NCBI RefSeq assembly: GCF_937128415.1
Contig: NZ_CAKZMJ010000095.1
Location: 1-64,000 of the forward strand
Origin: an uncultured Caldilinea sp.
GTDB lineage: Bacteria > Chloroflexota > Anaerolineae > Caldilineales > Caldilineaceae
DNA length: 64,000 nt
Direction of reading: 5' to 3'
The notes under the pieces are model-generated. The model saw only the letters and a list, made by a program, of their open reading frames with translations, was not told the DNA's origin and made no database searches. The position numbers and the translations under genes were made by a program. Positions 59,979 to 64,000 of this stretch are shown here, in pieces (the first letter of the stretch is position 1; every line of letters starts with the position of its first letter).

Positions 59979-60445
59979 TCGGTGGCGATGACGAGCGGCC
60001 AGTCCGGCAGGCGACGCAGACGCAGCCAAGCGGCCTCTTCTGCGGCCTGGGGATAGGAGAGGCGATGTTTTTCAACGAGCTGCGGCGCGTACCAGCGATA
60101 GATGACGACGAGCGCCACGGCCTGGCCGATCCAGCTTTCGGCGCCGATAGAAGGAGTCAACAATGTTTTCTCGATGGCGGTGCGCTGCTTCTCACTGAGG
60201 TAAGTGTTGAGATGGCGGGTGCCGGTCGGGTAGGCGACGCCGTTGAGCGCCAGCATCATCTCGATGACGAGCTGACGCAGACGCGCCGTTGCTTCAGCCG
60301 CGAGCAGGTTCTCGCTGCGCTCAATCAGGTCGGGGAGGGTCGCCAGAACATGCCAGAATTGCTCAAGCGCCATTTGAATGTGCGTCGCGTCGGCAGGACG
60401 AAGCTCGTCAGGCCAGGCGGATCGGTTCAGCGTCGGTGAATTCAT
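59975..60445 (-). CDS. Small helical protein of unknown function, possibly leaderless
   Basis: 156 residues from the ATG at 60445. A consensus -10, TATAAT, lies at 60458-60453, so transcription should begin at or next to the ATG and no ribosome-binding site is present. The protein is mainly alpha-helical (ALEQFWHVLATLPDLIERSENLL, RQLVIEMMLALNGVAYPTGTRHLNTYLSEKQRTAIEKTLL) with no catalytic motif I can name. Its stop overlaps the glycosyltransferase start (ATGA), suggesting co-function. Confidence 0.7.
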
Positions 60446-60538
60446 AGAGGCCATTATACAACAGCGGACGCGCTTTTCGGCGCTTTTGGGTAGCCGCCTC
60501 ACAAGGTGAAATTCGATTCGTCTGGTAAAATAAAAATA

Positions 60539-60649
60539 ATGGGAAGCGGATGCAAAGTCTCCGTTCTGGCAATCGAGCCGCAGTTGCCTGTCGTCATCTT
60601 GGTCGTTATCAACATCCTGATCGTTATCAACGTCAATTGTGTTTGTTGA
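60539..60649 (+). CDS. Possible 36-residue membrane peptide (small ORF)
   Basis: An ATG at 60539 opens a 36-codon frame ending in TGA at 60649. It encodes a soluble start and one transmembrane stretch, LPVVILVVINILIVINVN (residues about 16-33), built from a 6-residue repeat. An extended -10 (TGG-TAAAAT, 60523-60531) would begin the transcript next to the ATG, i.e. leaderless. It ends 20 bp before the UPF0182 gene. It may be real, or only the 5' leader of that gene. Confidence 0.3.
   Translation: MGSGCKVSVLAIEPQLPVVILVVINILIVINVNCVC
60600..60635. repeat. Two 18-bp direct repeats upstream of the UPF0182 gene
   Basis: TGGTCGTTATCAACATCC (60600-60617) and TGATCGTTATCAACGTCA (60618-60635) match at 15 of 18 bases. 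They fall in frame inside the small ORF and encode its hydrophobic repeats. Confidence 0.8.
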
Positions 60650-60669
60650 GCATCTGCATCCCGGAGTGA

Positions 60670-63582
<2,913 letters not shown>

Positions 63583-63750
63583 GGGGGCGCAAGCAACGCT
63601 GCAAAGTGCTTACAGATTTTTTACGAAAGTTTCATCTTCATCTCATGCGGAAGCTCTACAGTCAAAGAGGCTGTTCAAATAGAATAGAACGGCTGAGATT
63701 GCAGGGTTTATTGCACTCGAGAATTAACGAAGATGAGGAGTTATTAGACT
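63583..63750 (+). promoter_or_regulatory. Leader with TTTCATC/TTCATC direct repeats
   Basis: No gene. At about 63614-63645 a run of T, TTTCATC, TTCATC and TCATG motifs resembles the CT-rich repeats before the phosphatase gene (about 389-425). A shared OmpR-family regulator is conceivable but unproven. A purine-rich ribosome-binding site (GATGAGGAG) precedes the ATG at 63751. Confidence 0.25.
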
Positions 63751-64000
63751 ATGCTTGAACCAAACGTTACGCAAGAACCATCTCCACAGCGGCCACGCCG
63801 CCCGCGCACGCTTAAGATCGCTCTGTTCGCCGTCGTCGGCGCAGCGTTGATCCTCCTCGGCGCGTTGGCTGCGCCCCTGTTGTGGCAACCGTCAGGCGTG
63901 CTCGCCAACGTTTCACAGCAAACCTTCGCCGCGCCGACGCTGCAAGGAGATTCTAGCCTCTTTGACGATCAGGAGACGCTGGCCGCGCTCTACGAGGCCG
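63751..64000 (+). CDS. Probable membrane-anchored trypsin-like (HtrA/DegP-type) protease, N-terminus (partial)
   Basis: 83 residues before the right edge. A basic, proline-rich cytoplasmic tail leads into one transmembrane helix (about residues 22-45: IALFAVVGAALILLGALAAPLLW), then a short extracytoplasmic stretch ending FDDQETLAALYEA. In HtrA-like proteins of this kind, LxxLYExVNPSVV begins the protease domain, so the last residues suggest that family. The catalytic triad lies outside, so the call is tentative. A GATGAGGAG ribosome-binding site precedes the ATG. Confidence 0.5.
   Translation, partial: MLEPNVTQEPSPQRPRRPRTLKIALFAVVGAALILLGALAAPLLWQPSGVLANVSQQTFAAPTLQGDSSLFDDQETLAALYEA

Overview
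The window is high-GC bacterial chromosome with dense, short-spaced, mostly minus-strand operons. Several traits suggest a Chloroflexota (Caldilinea/Anaerolineae-like) genome: a cobalamin cluster full of gene fusions, a UPF0182 giant membrane protein, an F420-type LLM oxidoreductase, secreted proteins with proline/threonine linkers, and a secreted protein ending in an LPLI tail. This assignment is inference; there is no rRNA or other phylogenetic marker here. I saw no tRNA, rRNA, insertion sequence, integrase, phage gene or CRISPR array.

Layout. 1-6303 (+): the 3' end of xseA, an exported alkaline-phosphatase-like protein with unusual metal ligands, an isolated receiver-like domain, a small exported Pro/His-rich protein, an OmpR-type regulator/sensor kinase pair and a YjbQ-type protein. 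6404-8010 (-): a DASS/SLC13 dicarboxylate transporter with a CRP-like palindrome over its promoter. 8133-24415 (-): one cobalamin operon of 14 ORFs (cbiM-N-Q-O-X-C-D-ET-L-FG, cbiH-sirC, cobA, cobD-cbiP, cbiB). It is preceded by a sigma70-like promoter, a cobalamin riboswitch and an intrinsic terminator. Nearly every junction is a 4-nt stop/start overlap, so translation is probably coupled. The operon covers ABC cobalt uptake (CbiMNQO), uroporphyrinogen methylation (CobA), precorrin-2 oxidation (SirC domain), cobalt insertion (CbiX), most of the anaerobic ring contraction and methylation steps, and amidation plus aminopropanol attachment (CbiP, CobD, CbiB). CbiJ, CbiA and the lower-ligand genes are not in the window.

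24671-52998 is accessory catabolic territory: a secreted protein, a TolB-like propeller, a DMT exporter, three unrelated alpha/beta-hydrolases, aldo/keto reductases, short-chain dehydrogenases, a zinc alcohol dehydrogenase, an LLM oxidoreductase, a GH78 rhamnosidase, a tandem pair of RibD/DHFR-like reductases and an MFS transporter. Within it, a run of small enzymes (cupin, aldo/keto reductase broken by a 16-bp duplication, CMD protein, SDR) is divergent from a YqhC-like AraC regulator and looks like an electrophile/aldehyde response locus. A VapBC module with a perfect operator follows, then an exported intradiol dioxygenase-like lipoprotein, an AroE-like protein lacking the usual shikimate-binding serines, and a DUF4432/aldose-epimerase-like protein.

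53074-64000: a secreted beta-helix lipoprotein, a repeat-bearing 590-bp intergenic region, a formate-tetrahydrofolate ligase of the long eukaryote-like form, RidA, TrmI, a glycosyltransferase with an unknown helical partner, a possible leaderless 36-residue membrane peptide, a 970-residue UPF0182 membrane protein and the start of a probable membrane-anchored protease.

Repeats: a roughly 130-bp tandem array (34.07-34.60 kb) with a related element near 55.0 kb, and degenerate CTCTGCGTCTC-type inverted repeats near 36.45 and 47.25 kb.
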